A DNA stretch of 64,000 nucleotides from Onchocerca volvulus. Lineage: Eukaryota; Nematoda; Chromadorea; Rhabditida; Onchocercidae. The stretch is from assembly GCA_000499405.2 (NCBI GenBank), contig HG738140.1, positions 928,188 to 992,187 of the forward strand, written 5' to 3'. The notes under the pieces are model-generated. The model was given only the letters and a program-made list of their open reading frames with translations, searched no databases and was not told the origin of the DNA. This document shows positions 51,501-64,000 of the stretch, piece after piece (the first letter of the stretch is position 1; every line of letters starts with the position of its first letter). Both the position numbers and the translations under genes were made by a program.

Positions 51501-54500
51501 CCGCTAAAAGTTTTGAATTTGGCTACCTTATTTTCAGAATTTAGACTTTATATATGAACAGAAGAAATTATAAAAACTGAACTCATGATTATCAGTCTGA
51601 CAACTTTTTGTTCAGGCTTAATTTGACATATAATTTCTACAGTAACTTTTGAAGTGATATAAGTTGGGAAATTTTATAGACAGGTTTTGAAAGTTCAACA
51701 ATGACGTCATACAGAAGGAATATAAATAGTTTTTCGCTAAGTTGGTTCTTAATCTCCGAAGTAAAAGCGAAAAGATTTGGCATACTAAAACAAAATGCAA
51801 TATAAGGAAACTAAGCTTGAGTCCCATGTGACTAAAAAAAAAACTTTTCCCATGGCCAAAAAAAGATCATAATATTGACAATATCGATAGCAAGAAACCT
51901 AGATCATCTGAAAATTTTTGGAAGCTAGTTTCTCGAAACAATATATCGATGGTGTCTCGCACGACAAATAAAATTGCATTATATAATTTAATGATTCCGG
52001 AATAAATAATCTACTCTTTTGAATACAAGTTAACATCAATATAATAATGATTACCGGGTGGCCCCAACATTTGCTGAACTGGAGCTGGTCCTTGGACACA
52101 ATACAGATTGCCAAAGCTTTGGGCTGGAATTGATGCAGGCGCATTGGTCATCGATAGAGATGGACAACCTGAAAAATCACTTATATATCGAAGTTTAGGA
52201 AATGATTCTGAATTACAATTTTCATTGGAAATAAAAGTGAAAGAACTATAAAAATATGATGAAGTCATGCAACCTGAACTAAATTTAAATTTGCAATTTC
52301 CTGTAAACAAAGGAACACATACCTGGTGAAGCATTTCCTTGAATTCTACTATTCCGTAACATTCCAAAATTTGCACCATTTCCAGGAAGTTGCTGATGCT
52401 GTTGCTGTCGCTGCTGTTGTGGATTGCCATACATTACCGAATTCTCCATTGGAACAACACTGGGACCAAAAATAGAACCAGGTCTTGGGCCAGGAAATGC
52501 TGGATAAGGTGGCATAAACGAAGGTAATGGTGATCCGTTACGGTAATTAGCCAAATTCTTATTTGCTGCAATACATGCTCGATATGCCGATTCAGGGTAC
52601 GGAACACGAAGATGCCTATAAACAAATATTCAAATAACAAATATATTTTGATAAACTTCCTTTCAACCCATCGAACAACTAAAATTGAAAAGGATATCAC
52701 TGATAATCTACGAGATCCTTTTTTCGTCATCCCTATTGACATGTTAAAAAAAGAGAAGAATGATTAGTGTGAAAAATTAATCCAACATTCTAACCGAGGT
52801 AACTCCAACTGTCCTCCAGAATCTAATGGATTTCCAGTATTAATATACTGTGGTGGTCGTTGATTAAATAACATCACTTGGGTATTTGTAGAGTTACAAC
52901 GTATACCGGGCAATTCTTCCTCTTCAAACGGATCACGAATTATCAGGATATCTGCAAAAAATTTTTTCCAAAAACTCCATATTTAACCATTGTTTCAATT
53001 ATTATATAGATCAGAGTAAATAGTTGAAAGTTAATATTATAAAACTCTCTCAATAAGCTGACTAAGATCTCCGTACACGATTAACTATCGCTAAATATGA
53101 TTATCTTAAACCGATGCAATATTCAGGTAATTCTTAGTTCATTATTTAAAAATTAAGACAATGAAATTGCCTAGAAATTTTTCCAAACAAAATAGTATGA
53201 AAAATAAAATCTCCTACATAAATTTATGGTAATTTAATGGTTAAAAATAAGCGAAAAACCAACCAGCATTTTTGGTGGCACAAACTGATGTAGCGGTATT
53301 ATTTGTAACCAGTGCATTAACCAAACCATTCATATTTGTTGTAACAGGTCCACCAGCACTAGTAGCAGCAACTGTGGTACTTGTAATTGGTATTTGTACA
53401 TTAGTAGCAGAAGAACAAGACGATGAGGGCCGACTCCGACTACTACAACTGGAAGGTCGTCGAACTGATAATGATTGGGAACCTGCAAAACATTTAATAA
53501 TATGCTTAATCAATTACTTAAATTGATCTTTCAGCAATATTGTGACATGAAAACAATATCTATGAAGTGCAATATGACAGCTCCCCCTCCTTCCCAAAAA
53601 GAAAAAAAAAAAAACAGGTCATGATGCGGATCAATTCAATTTAAAAATCTTGATTAAACATAAAAAATATATGCACTGTCTTTTGCTTGCGAGATGTGCA
53701 GAGTTGCAAATATGAATTATAGAAATCAAAATTATTGACTGATTCTATCATGAATGCATATTGGATATACTTGGTGGCGATAAATGAACGCAATAAAAAA
53801 ATTAGTTGCAAATATTGCAATATGATCTTACCTAAATCAGTTAAAACTGAAGCTGTCAGATTATCATTAGATATTGTTGCTGAAGTTATCGAACCAACGG
53901 TTTCACAATTTATATTTTGGGGCATAACGCTATTAGTTGTTGCTGGTGGTTCTGGTGTTAAATTCTGATAAAATGACCGTTGTAACGGATAGCTTTGTTG
54001 CGGTTGTTGGGGGAAGAAATTTGCAGATACTGCATCTACAGTTTCATAAATAAATAAATAAATAAGTAAATATATATATATAACTAGTAAAGTTAATGGG
54101 CAATTTCATAAAATATACCGAACATAGCAATACTTTTGAACATATTCATATATTCAGATCAAAAGCTTATATCATGTGCAACCATACGCTCATATTATGC
54201 CGTATCTTTTGAAATAACTTCAGTAATGTTGATATAATCTATGAAATAAAGCGAAGAGAAATTACCACAGGAATGATTCGAAAATAAACGCCCGTTGGCT
54301 GATGATACTGAAATGGCAGTTTGTGTTGGATAAGTCGAATAAGCACCTTGCTGTGATGGATATAATATTTGCGATGGCGGACCTGTACAACCCTGTAAAA
54401 TTTATAAAATTTTATCAAAATTTAACACAAAAGAATGCTAATTTGAAACCCGTTTAATAATGATTTTTATAACAATCATTCAATCACTTAGCTTAATGAA

Positions 54501-56001
54501 CCTTTCTAAAGCCTATGAAAGAATTTTGTTACATATTTCAGTTGTTAAAATGAAATGCAGCAGTAACAACTATTTGAATTATCCCCTTAATTGCTTGCTA
54601 CCCATTAAGTACGTCTACAAATATTTTTATATAAAAGAAAAGAACAGAATCAGTGGATACGAATAGATTCTTCTCAATCAATATCTTTCCTTTTTGTTAA
54701 ATTTGAAAAATTACATAGAAAAAATCATCCAGAGATATTTTCCATTTTCACTATGACGTCAAACCACTTGCATTAAACCTAGAAGATGATAAAAAGAACT
54801 TCTAACAGCTATTCTAGCGGATATGGCCAAGTAATAAATGTTATCAAATTAGCTCGGGTAGAAGGTAATTAAATAGCTTGCAAGCGAAGAATGTTCTAAC
54901 TCCATAAATAAGGTAAAAATAGTTCAAATGTGTTCTCAAACAAACACATACATATATGTGCAGAAAAATAAACTTCGTTCGCTTGGTTGCTATAGTAATA
55001 GAGCTATTTTTCCATTCATTCACACATTTATTTCACTCTTATTTGAAATATATTTTCTTTATCAGCTTCTAAATTTCAAAGAGTTAAAATAGATCTAAAT
55101 AATTCACTGCATTCTCCTATGGTCATATTGCTCTTAATTTCCTACTATCATTATGACAATTAATGATTATTTTAATTTGCTATCATTGGAGCAAATTAAA
55201 ATAGTTGTCAATTAAAAGAATAGTTTCGAACAGATTTAGTAATATTTCTGAACACTTTTCATCTTTCATATAGTTTTCTTAATTAAAATTCACAATTGTA
55301 AATATTTATCTAATCACGTAATTTTGAAGTCCTCTTTTTCTAATCTACTGATCAATACAATCAATGATGTTTGAAGCATGAAAACTGATCAATTATTTCA
55401 GATGTTAAACAACAGCAACAGTAGCAACAAGCTATTCGCAAATTTTATTTGCCAAAACTCTTCTTCTTCTCCGTTTAGTGCAACCTAATTAGCCCAACGC
55501 AGTGAATTTTTTTAGCTTATATTGACTTTAGCATAAACATAGATCATGTGTTTGACGTCATTCGAACACATACGTCATAGAAAACTTACGTTCATAAAAA
55601 TAATTTCATTAATCGCATCATAATAATTGTATAGAATAAAAAGAACAATGAAATCATTTCTCCAAAAGAAAAGATTATAGCGCCAGCTGTTAGATAATCA
55701 TCCTATTTTAATCTATCCCTATTGATTAGTATTTGATCGGTCGGTGGTTCTACAATTGGCACAGCAACTAAGAGGGCGAGAAGGAAAAAGAAAAGGAAAT
55801 GATTGCAGAAGCTTGGATTGTGATTATGATAATTAACAGTTGGTCGAATTTCTTTGAAAATTTATTTCAACTTCAAAATTTGAAAATATTATGAATAAAT
55901 AATTTACTAACCATAGTAATCGTAGTACCCGTTGGCATCATCATCATTGTACCGCCAGCATTACCCGTTGCACGTACCAATGCTGTTGTAGCGGTAGCCA
56001 T
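48576..56001 (-). CDS. pygo: Pygopus-like protein with C-terminal PHD finger
   Basis: Predicted nuclear co-activator. Pygopus links beta-catenin/BCL9 to methylated H3K4 through its PHD finger. Exons (minus): 56001-55912, 54392-54266, 54035-53832, 53482-53264, 52951-52795, 52615-52323, 52168-52055, 51010-50713, 50625-50312, 50118-50041, 49955-49843, 49406-49224, 49010-48948, 48689-48576, giving 788 aa in frame. Near residue 220, RDPFEEEELPG resembles the Pygopus N-terminal homology motif (NPFEDD). A long Gly/Pro/Asn/Gln/Met-rich middle follows, as in Pygopus. The PHD finger spans about 722-779 (CVSC, QCTANGEGC, FFHQEC, WICPDC) with all eight Cys4-His-Cys3 ligands, and FHQECSGLLLDAF matches the Pygopus-type WFH.CTG.. 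pattern. The exon 8 donor is ambiguous (50713, or a GC donor at 50737 giving 780 aa). A different PHD co-factor cannot be excluded. Confidence 0.7.
55169..55202. repeat. 13-bp hairpin in first intron of the Pygopus-like gene
   Basis: Arms attttaatttgct (55169-55181) and its exact complement (55190-55202) flank an 8-nt loop. It lies in the 1.5-kb first intron. No known function. Confidence 0.6.
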
Positions 56002-57593
56002 TAGTTTGAAAGCCAATATATATTTCCAAATAACTTTTTAACGAATACCTCTCATTAGCAAATAAATAATAAATATCTATGTCGTATTAAGATTTGTTTT
56101 TATTACACTTTTAAACTGAAAAAAAAAAAGAAATGAATATTTATAGCATATTTTAATTCGAATTAAATGCTAAACCGTATCAATTAATACATAAAAATTT
56201 GCATATTTAAATAAAAAATCACATATTATACGGGATAGTTTATGTATTCACTGTAATAATTGCATTTGAATGTTTATATATTTCATTTATTTGTATTAAA
56301 AACTTTTGACATATGATTTATTAGTCATTCGTACTTGAAGTTCCGAAAGAAAAAAAAAAACAAAAGAAACTGAACATGTCAAATGCATAGGAAAAAGGTT
56401 GGAAAGAAAAAACCTGAAAATAAAAACTTGAAGTTAAAGAAAAAAACTTGAAATTTTCTTTTCGTATTCATAACTATTTATTTACTTATTTATCTGAAAA
56501 TAATAGAAAGTATTTCTTATTTGTGCATATACATTAATTCTATATATACTATATATTATTTGATGTATCATTTGTAATATTTGTAATATGAATCAAAATA
56601 TTCAATTTGCATAAATGTAATTATCACTAAAATTATTAGCAATTGTAGCATAATTATGTCAATATTAAAATAATATTATGACTAGGAAAGAAAGAGATAT
56701 ATCATTTGTGTATTATTTCTGGATTCTAATGGATCAAAAAAAAGAGGGAGAAAGCAAAAAAAAAAAAAAAGAAAACCGGAAAACGGATTTCTGAGAAATT
56801 TTCCGACATCTTAAGGTGAGATTTAACAGCATGTGTCAATGCGAAATGTTCATCGTCCCAAGGGGAACATCTTGAATGTCTGAAAAGGGACGAATTCGTT
56901 TCAGCATATGTTCCGTTCCTCTGATAATTCAAGGAATCGATTTTTCGTCAAAATTGTTGGATGTATTTAAAGTAAATAGAATTTTTTTTTTTTTTTTCAC
57001 ATAATAAGTGCAGTAATTTCCGTGAATCTTCAATAATATAAAATTAAAAGTTCTAAAAAAGTTTCTCTTTTTTTCTTTTTTTTTTTTAATTTAAAAAATT
57101 TGTTGCCATACATTTTGTCAAATATCAATATATGAAATAGGAAATAATGAAAAAAAAAAAAAGAAAAAAAAGGGGAAGGGAAAAAAGAAAAGAGATATAA
57201 CAATAATAATAATAATCACTTTTTAAAGGGAATGAAGAAAAAAATCATTTATGCTATTATAAAATATGCTAATCAAATTAAAAATCAAATGAATATACTT
57301 GTTGAAAAATACAAAATACAAAAAAAAAAAAAAAACTTAGGAAAAATACATGCAAATTAAATTAGAATAACTTATTACATTTTCTATTTACTGTACAGGA
57401 AGGAAAAAAAACCCGAAATCAATTACTTTTTTTTTTTTTTTTTATGAAATAGTAAGAATTAGTTTGATTGATTGTATTGATTTTCAATAATTTATGATCA
57501 AAAAAAAAGCGGAAAATTTGAAATAATTTAAAGTAAATTATTAGTTGAGAAAAATGTAGCTTGAATAAATGAAATTGCTAATAATCATATTTC

Positions 57594-57785
57594 GACAATA
57601 ATAATAATAACAATAATAATAATAACAGTAGTAGCAATGACAATAAAATAATAATAGCAATAATAATAATAATAATAGTAATAATAATGATAATGATGAT
57701 ACTAAGAGAGCAATAATGATAATAGTGCGATAATGATAATGACAATGATAACGATAACGATTAACGATAAAAATAACAATAATAG
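57594..57785. repeat. Imperfect AAT/ATG-type trinucleotide array
   Basis: Nearly continuous aat/ata units interspersed with atg, aca and agt variants over about 190 nt, indicating an old, mutated trinucleotide expansion in non-coding DNA. Confidence 0.9.
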
Positions 57786-57870
57786 CTGTAATTAGTGAGA
57801 GGAGGAATTAACCCAACCAAATTGAGTAAATCGAAATAGAATGGAAGAAATCGTGCTTCAGTGTGGTGTT

Positions 57871-57888
57871 GTGTGTGTGTGTGTGTGT
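57871..57888. repeat. (GT)n microsatellite
   Basis: Nine perfect GT units, with gtg-rich flanks on the left side. Confidence 0.95.
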
Positions 57889-57905
57889 TGCATTGAAAAC
57901 GTAAC

Positions 57906-58232
57906 TTCTCCCTCCCTTTTCTTCTTCTTTTCCCCTCTCTCCCTTTCTTTCTCTTCCCCTCTCTCTTTTTCTCTTCTTCTATATCGAAGAAAAAGCTAAC
58001 AAACCATATGGAATGAAGAAGAAGGGGTGTTCAATGATGGGACATTTGGATGGATGTCCCGTGAAGAAGATGGCCGAACTGATGATCTATTAAATCACTG
58101 ACACTACTTACTATCCTCTACCCTCTCTCTCCTCTCTCTCTCTCTTTCTTTCTTTTTCTTACCATTATTACATCCCACCTTTTTTTCCCTCTCTCTTTCT
58201 ATCCCTCTCTCTCTCTCTCTCTCGGTTCCCCT
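57906..58232. repeat. CT-rich homopyrimidine tracts
   Basis: Two long polypyrimidine stretches of ctct/cccc/cttt type (about 57906-57980 and 58115-58232) flank a mixed segment that contains a short hairpin (58039-58060). On the strand of the Pygopus-like gene they read as GA-rich, a composition often seen near nematode promoters. Confidence 0.85.
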
Positions 58233-59766
58233 CGAAAGTATATGATATAAAATAAATATGAATGAATGGATATATGTATATGATGGACCAAATGTCTCCC
58301 CTTCATTTCTTCATTTGGTCGAAGAATATTATTGTTGTTGTCAACTGATTTGTTTACTCTTTATGAGATGGTAAACAAATAAATAAGTAGATAAATACAA
58401 TTATTGTTATTTTATTGATTAATAAATTTAATAAAGAAAAAGAAGTAAATAAATAAACAAATTTTCATAATTTTATTAATTCAGCGATTATTCGCATTAA
58501 TTTTTGACAAATAAATAAATGATATTAATTGAAAAGAAATAACATTTATTAATATTTGAAAGTATTATTTATAATTGCAAATGGAGAAATAAATAAATTA
58601 ATCAATAAATAGATTAAATTATATGAATTAGTCAGAATATTTATTTGCTATTCGGTTAATATTCAGAAATATTCGTTTATTCATAATTAGGTAAAATTCT
58701 TTATCATTATATGAAATCATGATAATTTGACAAGAGAGCCAAAATTTGATGGTTTAGTTGGCCTTGTGCTAGACTAGGCCTAATACCCCAGAGAGTTCAT
58801 ATTGGATAATATTATAAGTTATAATATCGAAATAGCTTGGTCACATCCGATAATAAACTAAAAAATGATTAGTTGATGCCATGAGTTGGTATCACAGATT
58901 GGATAATTTTACAAATTATAATATCATAATGATTTATCAATCACTATGATATCATGATGTCACGATGATAAAATGTAATCAATGTCATATTTTAATTAAT
59001 ATATTGAAATATTTAAATTAATACATTTATATTTATTAATAATATTGATTAAAATGCTATATTGCTTATATTTTGTATCAAATCGATCTTTTTGGTCATA
59101 AAATGATCAGAAATAAAGCAAAAAAAAAAAAAAAATGGGCAGAAGTGATCAATAATGATAATGATAATAAAGATAATGATAGAGTTGCAAAAGGAATAGA
59201 CAAAAAGTCTAATCAATTTTTGAGAATGATTTAAGATAAATCATATAAAATTACTGCTATCCATAATTACTAAATGATTTTTTTAAATAAAAAGATAAAT
59301 CAAGTTATCAGCTGATTAGATCAATTTAACAGCTAATTAGATTCATCCATGAACGAACTGTATATATATTTGATTAACAGATCAAAGAAAATTTGAATAT
59401 CAAATAAATCAATCATCATATCCATGTAGATGAATACATATGCCAATCATTGTAGTATTAGTTTACAATGGATCACCGAACAAATCATTCATTTTCCTTC
59501 TTCATCTTCTTTGCTAGATTATAAATATTAGATTAATCAATTAACTAATTAAATAATTAATTAATAAATAATCATGTTGAAACTTTCTTTTTTTTTTTTT
59601 TTCTTTCCCATATCGTATTATCTGTTTGTAAAACTTCCCTTTATCGTGCAATGATCTCAATGCTTTTATTTGCTTTACTTCGTTTTTCTTCTTTTTTTTT
59701 TGCAGTCGATGTAACATTGCAATGATTGATATGTAACATATAACTGCATCATAAGTTGCAAATATC

Positions 59767-59809
59767 TGCATGTATGGATGCATGTATGCATGCATGCATG
59801 CATAGCATG
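59767..59809. repeat. GCAT tetranucleotide array
   Basis: Short array of gcat/gtat units with four perfect consecutive copies. The unit is self-complementary, so the array can fold on itself. Confidence 0.85.
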
Positions 59810-60428
59810 TAAATAAATATAAAGTTATGAATAAAAGCAAACAAAAAAATTTGTATTTATTAAAATAATTATGAGGAATTATGAAATAAACAATATTTTT
59901 TTCAAAAGTTGAAAAATAAGAGAAGCAAAGAGATGGGAAAGGGAAAATTTCACTGCAAAATTCATTGCAAACTTCAAAACGTTAAAGGTTAAAAAAATTA
60001 AATTTCATTATTCATGAAATTTACACATATAGAAGTTCACATATAAATTTTGCAAATTTCACATATGCAATTATGAGCAAAACCAATGGTTAGAAAATAT
60101 GGTAGTCTTGCAAAAAATAAAAAATAAATTATTGAGCTTAAAATATGAATTAATACAAAAAGCATATAAATGCTGCATTGAGGAAAATTAGGCGATGTTA
60201 GAAAAATTCTATCAAAAATTAATAAAATAAATTTGCGAAGAAGAATTCCAATAACTAATTAATTAAATAAATTTATGAATAAAAAACAAAAATTCCACAT
60301 TTTATATTGCCATATTAATCAGTGATAGAATTACTAGATCATATGCAGCTGAATTAATTATTGCAAATTAAAATTTTAATCATTTTTGAAACCGTTCGCA
60401 AAACAGAAAAAGAATGATTAGTCATAAT

Positions 60429-63400
60429 TTAAATTCGAAATTCTTGCTGTTCGATACCGGTGATAAATGCACGATTTTCGCTATCCACATAAATATACTG
60501 TCCCAGAAGACGTGAAATTTCAATACCCTAAAATGAGATGAAATTTTCGTAATTTAATTATTAAATCGCTATGAATGAATAAAATCGGAATGAAACTTTT
60601 AAAGATAACGGAATTAATTAAAAGACAGAGAGAAAGAGAGAGAGAAAAGAGTTTAACGAATTTGAAAAAATAGTAATGATTAAATAAATGTAAATTTTGG
60701 AATTTAAATAAGCTGATTTACAATATTTATGCTTGATTTTCATTTAATTAAAAATAAAAATATGTTAAAATATGATATAATTATACCAAAATGATAAACT
60801 TTGATAATTTGAATATATAAATAAATACCTGTTCAGTATGAACGGTTATATTTTTATTCTTATATTGATTACCAATTTTTATATCCAAAAATATTCCTTG
60901 TTGAGTAGAATAACGATTTGTAGACATAATCTGTAACAGTTCCATTTATTTCAAAAGATTTCCGAATATTTTGAATTATTGTAAATGAAAAATGATAAAG
61001 AAAAGAAAATGAATAAATTTTATAATTATTTAATTAAATTAAATTTACCTCAGTTAATGCAATTTTTAATATTTCTTCACGATTTTTAATATTCAACACT
61101 TTAATACCATGTTTATTAATAGCAAGTAAACATTCGCCTAATTGTTCATCTTCATTAGTAACATTGTAAACGATGAAAAATGTCGTTCCAAAATACGGCC
61201 ATTTTTCAAGTATTTCTGTAATGAAAAAAATTTTTTTTTTAAATGGTGATTAAAGTTAAAAAATAATGATAAAAGTTATTCCAAATCTTTTTTTACCAAC
61301 TTTGAATGGTAAATTTAAATTTTTTTTAAAATTTTGATTGATCGAGAAATTTACGGAAATATTATTTTTTCCCCAAATGCTAGTTTTAAGCTAAAATGTG
61401 ACTGATCTGCAAAAAGATTTTACAAGTTAATTAAAAAGATTGATGTCGAAAAGAAGCAGTCTTCAGGAAATATTATCGATAAATTATTTGAAGAGAAAAA
61501 ATTGGAGAGACAGATTAGAAGAGAAAGAATGAAAGAATAATCTAAGATAGGAATTAGAAAATAGGAATTTAAGAATAAGAATTCGAAATTAACCCAAAAA
61601 ATATGCTCGTGCATTGGTTTGATTTATATTATTTTGTTGTATTGTATGTAATTTTGCATTTATTCGTTCAACCCATTGATCAGCCGTTCGAATAGGATAG
61701 ACTATTTTTGGAATTAATTCAGCAACATTTTTCCTGAAAAACGAACAATCACATCGGAAGAAAAGAGGAAACGAAGAAAATTTTGAAAAATTGAAGCAAC
61801 TACTCAACACATTTGATTATATGTGATATTATTTGAAAATTTTTCCTTTTTTTTTTTTTTTTCAACTTAGACATCATTTTATAAATGATGAAATCGATGA
61901 AATCTGACGGAATCTATATGTTTATCATCTTGAAATACTTAAATATATTGAAAAAATATTGATAAATAGAATTAAACTGTTTAATGCTTGAAATATTGGT
62001 CATCCATTGTAAAATAATAGTTATATTATTATTCTATTTCGTAATCGGATAATCTCGGGAATAATCCGTTAAGAGGATACAATGACAGATCGAAAGAATA
62101 ATGCTATTTTTGTTATGCATGAAATTGTAATTTTTCATCATAAATGAAGCATAATAACAAGATTGTATTATGCAAAAATGAATAACTAATTAATTAGAAT
62201 AAATTAATTACGTTGTAACACGTGCAGGTCGTTCCACGTCCGCTAAGTGTAAATATGCGCCTAAGCGTGCAATATCATCCTATAATAAATATATGCATTC
62301 AAATGAATTTGTTAGTATATTTTACTATATTAAAATAAATTAATTTCAAAAAATTGTTCTCTTGTCAAATTTATTTGACTTACCAAAATATCGGCGCTAA
62401 TTTTTCCATTCTTTGTCGCAACAATTAAACCTTCAATATAATCTGGCACAATCTGTCAAATAAAATAAAAAATGAAAGAATGAATTAAAAATAATTAATT
62501 TTAAAAACAAGCTGATACTAGAAATAATTATATTATACATTCATAACCTAAGAATAAAAACAGATAATTATGTTAGCTTAATAACATGAATCTGCCTCAT
62601 TGAAAAATTTATTCTTATCAATTTATCATTCCATATCATCATTTTATCTCTAATAAAAGAAAAAGCATCATTCTAATAATTCGAATATTCTGTTATATGA
62701 AAAATTAACACAAAAAATATTGTGTTTTGAATGAAATAAAGAAATACGATGGAAAAGAAATACTAGCATTTTAAATGTATCAATTGTAAAATTACAATTT
62801 TAAATAATTTTTGTCTAATTCAAATTTATAATTTATATGAACTATAATTGTAAAAATAATTTAAATCTAGAAGGGTCATAGGTTAATCATCTCAGAAACG
62901 GATAAACACTTGTGACATAATATAGCAAAAATGGACGAGAATGAAAAGTTTGTCAATGATCAAAATTATACTGTAATTTCTAATTGTAACGATGAGTTTT
63001 TATATAGGAAAAAACCGGAAGAAAAAAAGAAAGAAAAAAACTAAAGATTCGTAGATAATTAATGACTATCATTTTTAACGACTCGTTTAGCTTTTCTCTT
63101 CATTTAACAATAGCAAAATTTGTTAATACGATCAATAAATCTATATAACCGATCAAAATCGATTTTCTTTATTTTGATTATCCAATTAATCCATAAATTG
63201 ATTTATATTCATAAATAATTCAAATTATATTCTTAAATTTATTCTCTTAAATAATTCGAAATTATTAGGATAATTAAAGAAGTGTAAAAAATTAAATAAA
63301 ACCTGGAAAAACATCACATCGATATACAAAGTATTATCCAACCGTAATGGATGTATCCATACTGTTCGTTTAAGTAATAAGAAATACTGTTTTTGATTAT

Positions 63401-63897
63401 GTTCAAGTTCAGTACATATATCCATCACATATTCATCGTTAGCTAACATTTTTAACTTATCTTCTGTAATTTTGAATTTAATTTTTAATTTAAATTTAAA
63501 GTTAGTTAAATTAAGCGAGAAAATAATAAATTTTATTGGTATTAATTTATAAATTAAAAATTTTTTTCCTTTTTTTTGTTCCAAAATTCCTTTTGAAAAT
63601 CATATAACATCAATAACATTAATTAAAAGTTGATTAAAATTAATAGATGATAATTTTAAAAATAAATTTAAGTGTAATTTTAATTCTTTCCTTATTTCAA
63701 TGTATGTTTGATAACTAAAAACCTGATTCTAAAATATAGCATAAACAAAATTCTTGTTGCTCAGCGGCACTTCGTATATTAAGTTCTTGACAAAGTTGTT
63801 GGATAATCTCTTCGACGACTGTCACAGAACGAGTATTAATTACTTTTCGATGTCCACCCGGTAAATGGTATAATTGTCGCTTTAGAGTTTTTCCCAT
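60429..63897 (-). CDS. FERM-domain region of a MyTH4-FERM (unconventional myosin-like) protein
   Basis: Exons (minus): 63897-63723, 63463-63303, 62452-62384, 62279-62212, 61733-61594, 61215-61049, 60930-60829, 60527-60429, giving 326 aa in frame with a stop. F1-type start: KRQLYHLPGGHRKVI, VVEEIIQQLCQELNI. F2: NDEYVMDICTE, LLLKRTVW, YIDVMFFQIVPDYIEGL, ARLGAYLHL. The F2-F3 link contains ARAYFLEILEKWPYFGTTFF, and F3 follows to the C-terminus (IEISRLLGQYIYV). YIDxxFxQxxPDYxxG and FGTTFF are typical of the last FERM module in MyTH4-FERM myosins (classes VII, XII and XV) and relatives. Such modules bind cargo or membrane proteins. The first exon begins with ATG exactly at an acceptor, so it is either an internal exon of a larger gene extending past the window edge (my preference) or a trans-spliced start of a short FERM-only protein. 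The myosin class is not decided. Confidence 0.72.
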
Positions 63898-64000
63898 CTA
63901 TAATCAAATTATACCATATACAATAGTATTAAATCAAATTTTTTATTCATATCAATGATAATTAACCAATTAACAATTTATATATTAATTAAGAGAAATT
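63898..64000. other. Intron or upstream sequence at window edge
   Basis: On the minus strand this is AT-rich sequence ending in a tttgattatag acceptor at the FERM exon. There is no exon in the remaining bases. Confidence 0.5.

Larger units (their letters stand above)
56002..60428. other. Low-complexity intergenic region upstream of the Pygopus-like gene
   Basis: A gene-free stretch of 4.4 kb dominated by simple sequence: A/T runs, an AAT-type trinucleotide array (57594-57785), (GT)n, a long CT-rich stretch (57906-58232) and a GCAT array. It should include the promoter of the Pygopus-like gene and the 3' UTR of the FERM gene. A minus-strand open frame at 56726-56932 has unremarkable codon content and no domain. 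Confidence 0.55.

Noticed and set aside
56726..56932. 68-codon minus-strand frame upstream of the Pygopus-like gene
   Set aside because: Looked mildly coding, but ends in a poly-Phe run from a T tract and has no recognisable motif or phase link to the first Pygopus-like exon.
1..64000. CRISPR array, prophage, rRNA, tRNA or bacterial endosymbiont insert
   Set aside because: All genes are intron-split and animal-type. No spaced direct repeats, tRNA-like folds, rRNA segments or uninterrupted bacterial frames were seen.

Overview
This window looks like nuclear DNA of a parasitic nematode, most likely a spirurid or filarial worm. It is very AT-rich. Genes are split into many small exons by short AT-rich introns with TTTCAG/TTTTAG-type acceptors, and several start codons sit directly behind an acceptor, as expected for spliced-leader trans-splicing. 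One intron carries an interstitial copy of the nematode telomere unit (TTAGGC). The species call is inference, because no ribosomal or mitochondrial marker is present. Gene models were built by hand from GT..AG junctions. All nine close in frame, so the exon coordinates are reasonably firm apart from the ambiguities noted.

Layout. (1) 379-10185, plus strand: 3' part of a divergent Na+/K+-ATPase alpha-type P-type ATPase with altered ion-site and catalytic motifs. (2) 12824-14068, minus: DUSP15/22-like dual-specificity phosphatase. (3) 14951-18414, minus: secreted two-domain LECT2-like protein (lect-2). (4) 19465-21781, minus: small castor/CASZ1-type zinc-finger protein. (5) 26864-28133, minus: NUDT7/8-like Nudix hydrolase. 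(6) 29600-36458, minus: Hook-family ZYG-12 orthologue with Hook domain, coiled coils and a C-terminal KASH tail ending PPPT. (7) 38443-46437, plus: divergent pyruvate kinase with retrotransposon relics in two introns. (8) 48576-56001, minus: Pygopus-like protein with a C-terminal PHD finger. (9) 60429-63897, minus: FERM-domain C-terminus of a MyTH4-FERM (unconventional myosin-like) protein.

The genes do not form one pathway and spacing (about 0.9 kb or more) gives no sign of an operon. They are ordinary housekeeping, cytoskeletal and developmental genes. Intergenic DNA is mostly low-complexity: homopurine and homopyrimidine tracts, poly-A runs up to 64 nt, (GA)n, (GT)n and trinucleotide arrays, plus a MITE-like element with terminal inverted repeats at 37533-38009 and a 25-bp perfect hairpin at 46638-46695.

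The most interesting points are the altered ion-site ATPase with an apparently lost splice acceptor inside a tandem triplication, the canonical KASH terminus on ZYG-12 with a built-in route to a soluble isoform, a Pygopus-like gene in a nematode, and the degenerate active and effector sites of the pyruvate kinase. I found no CRISPR array, rRNA, tRNA or clearly new multi-gene system.
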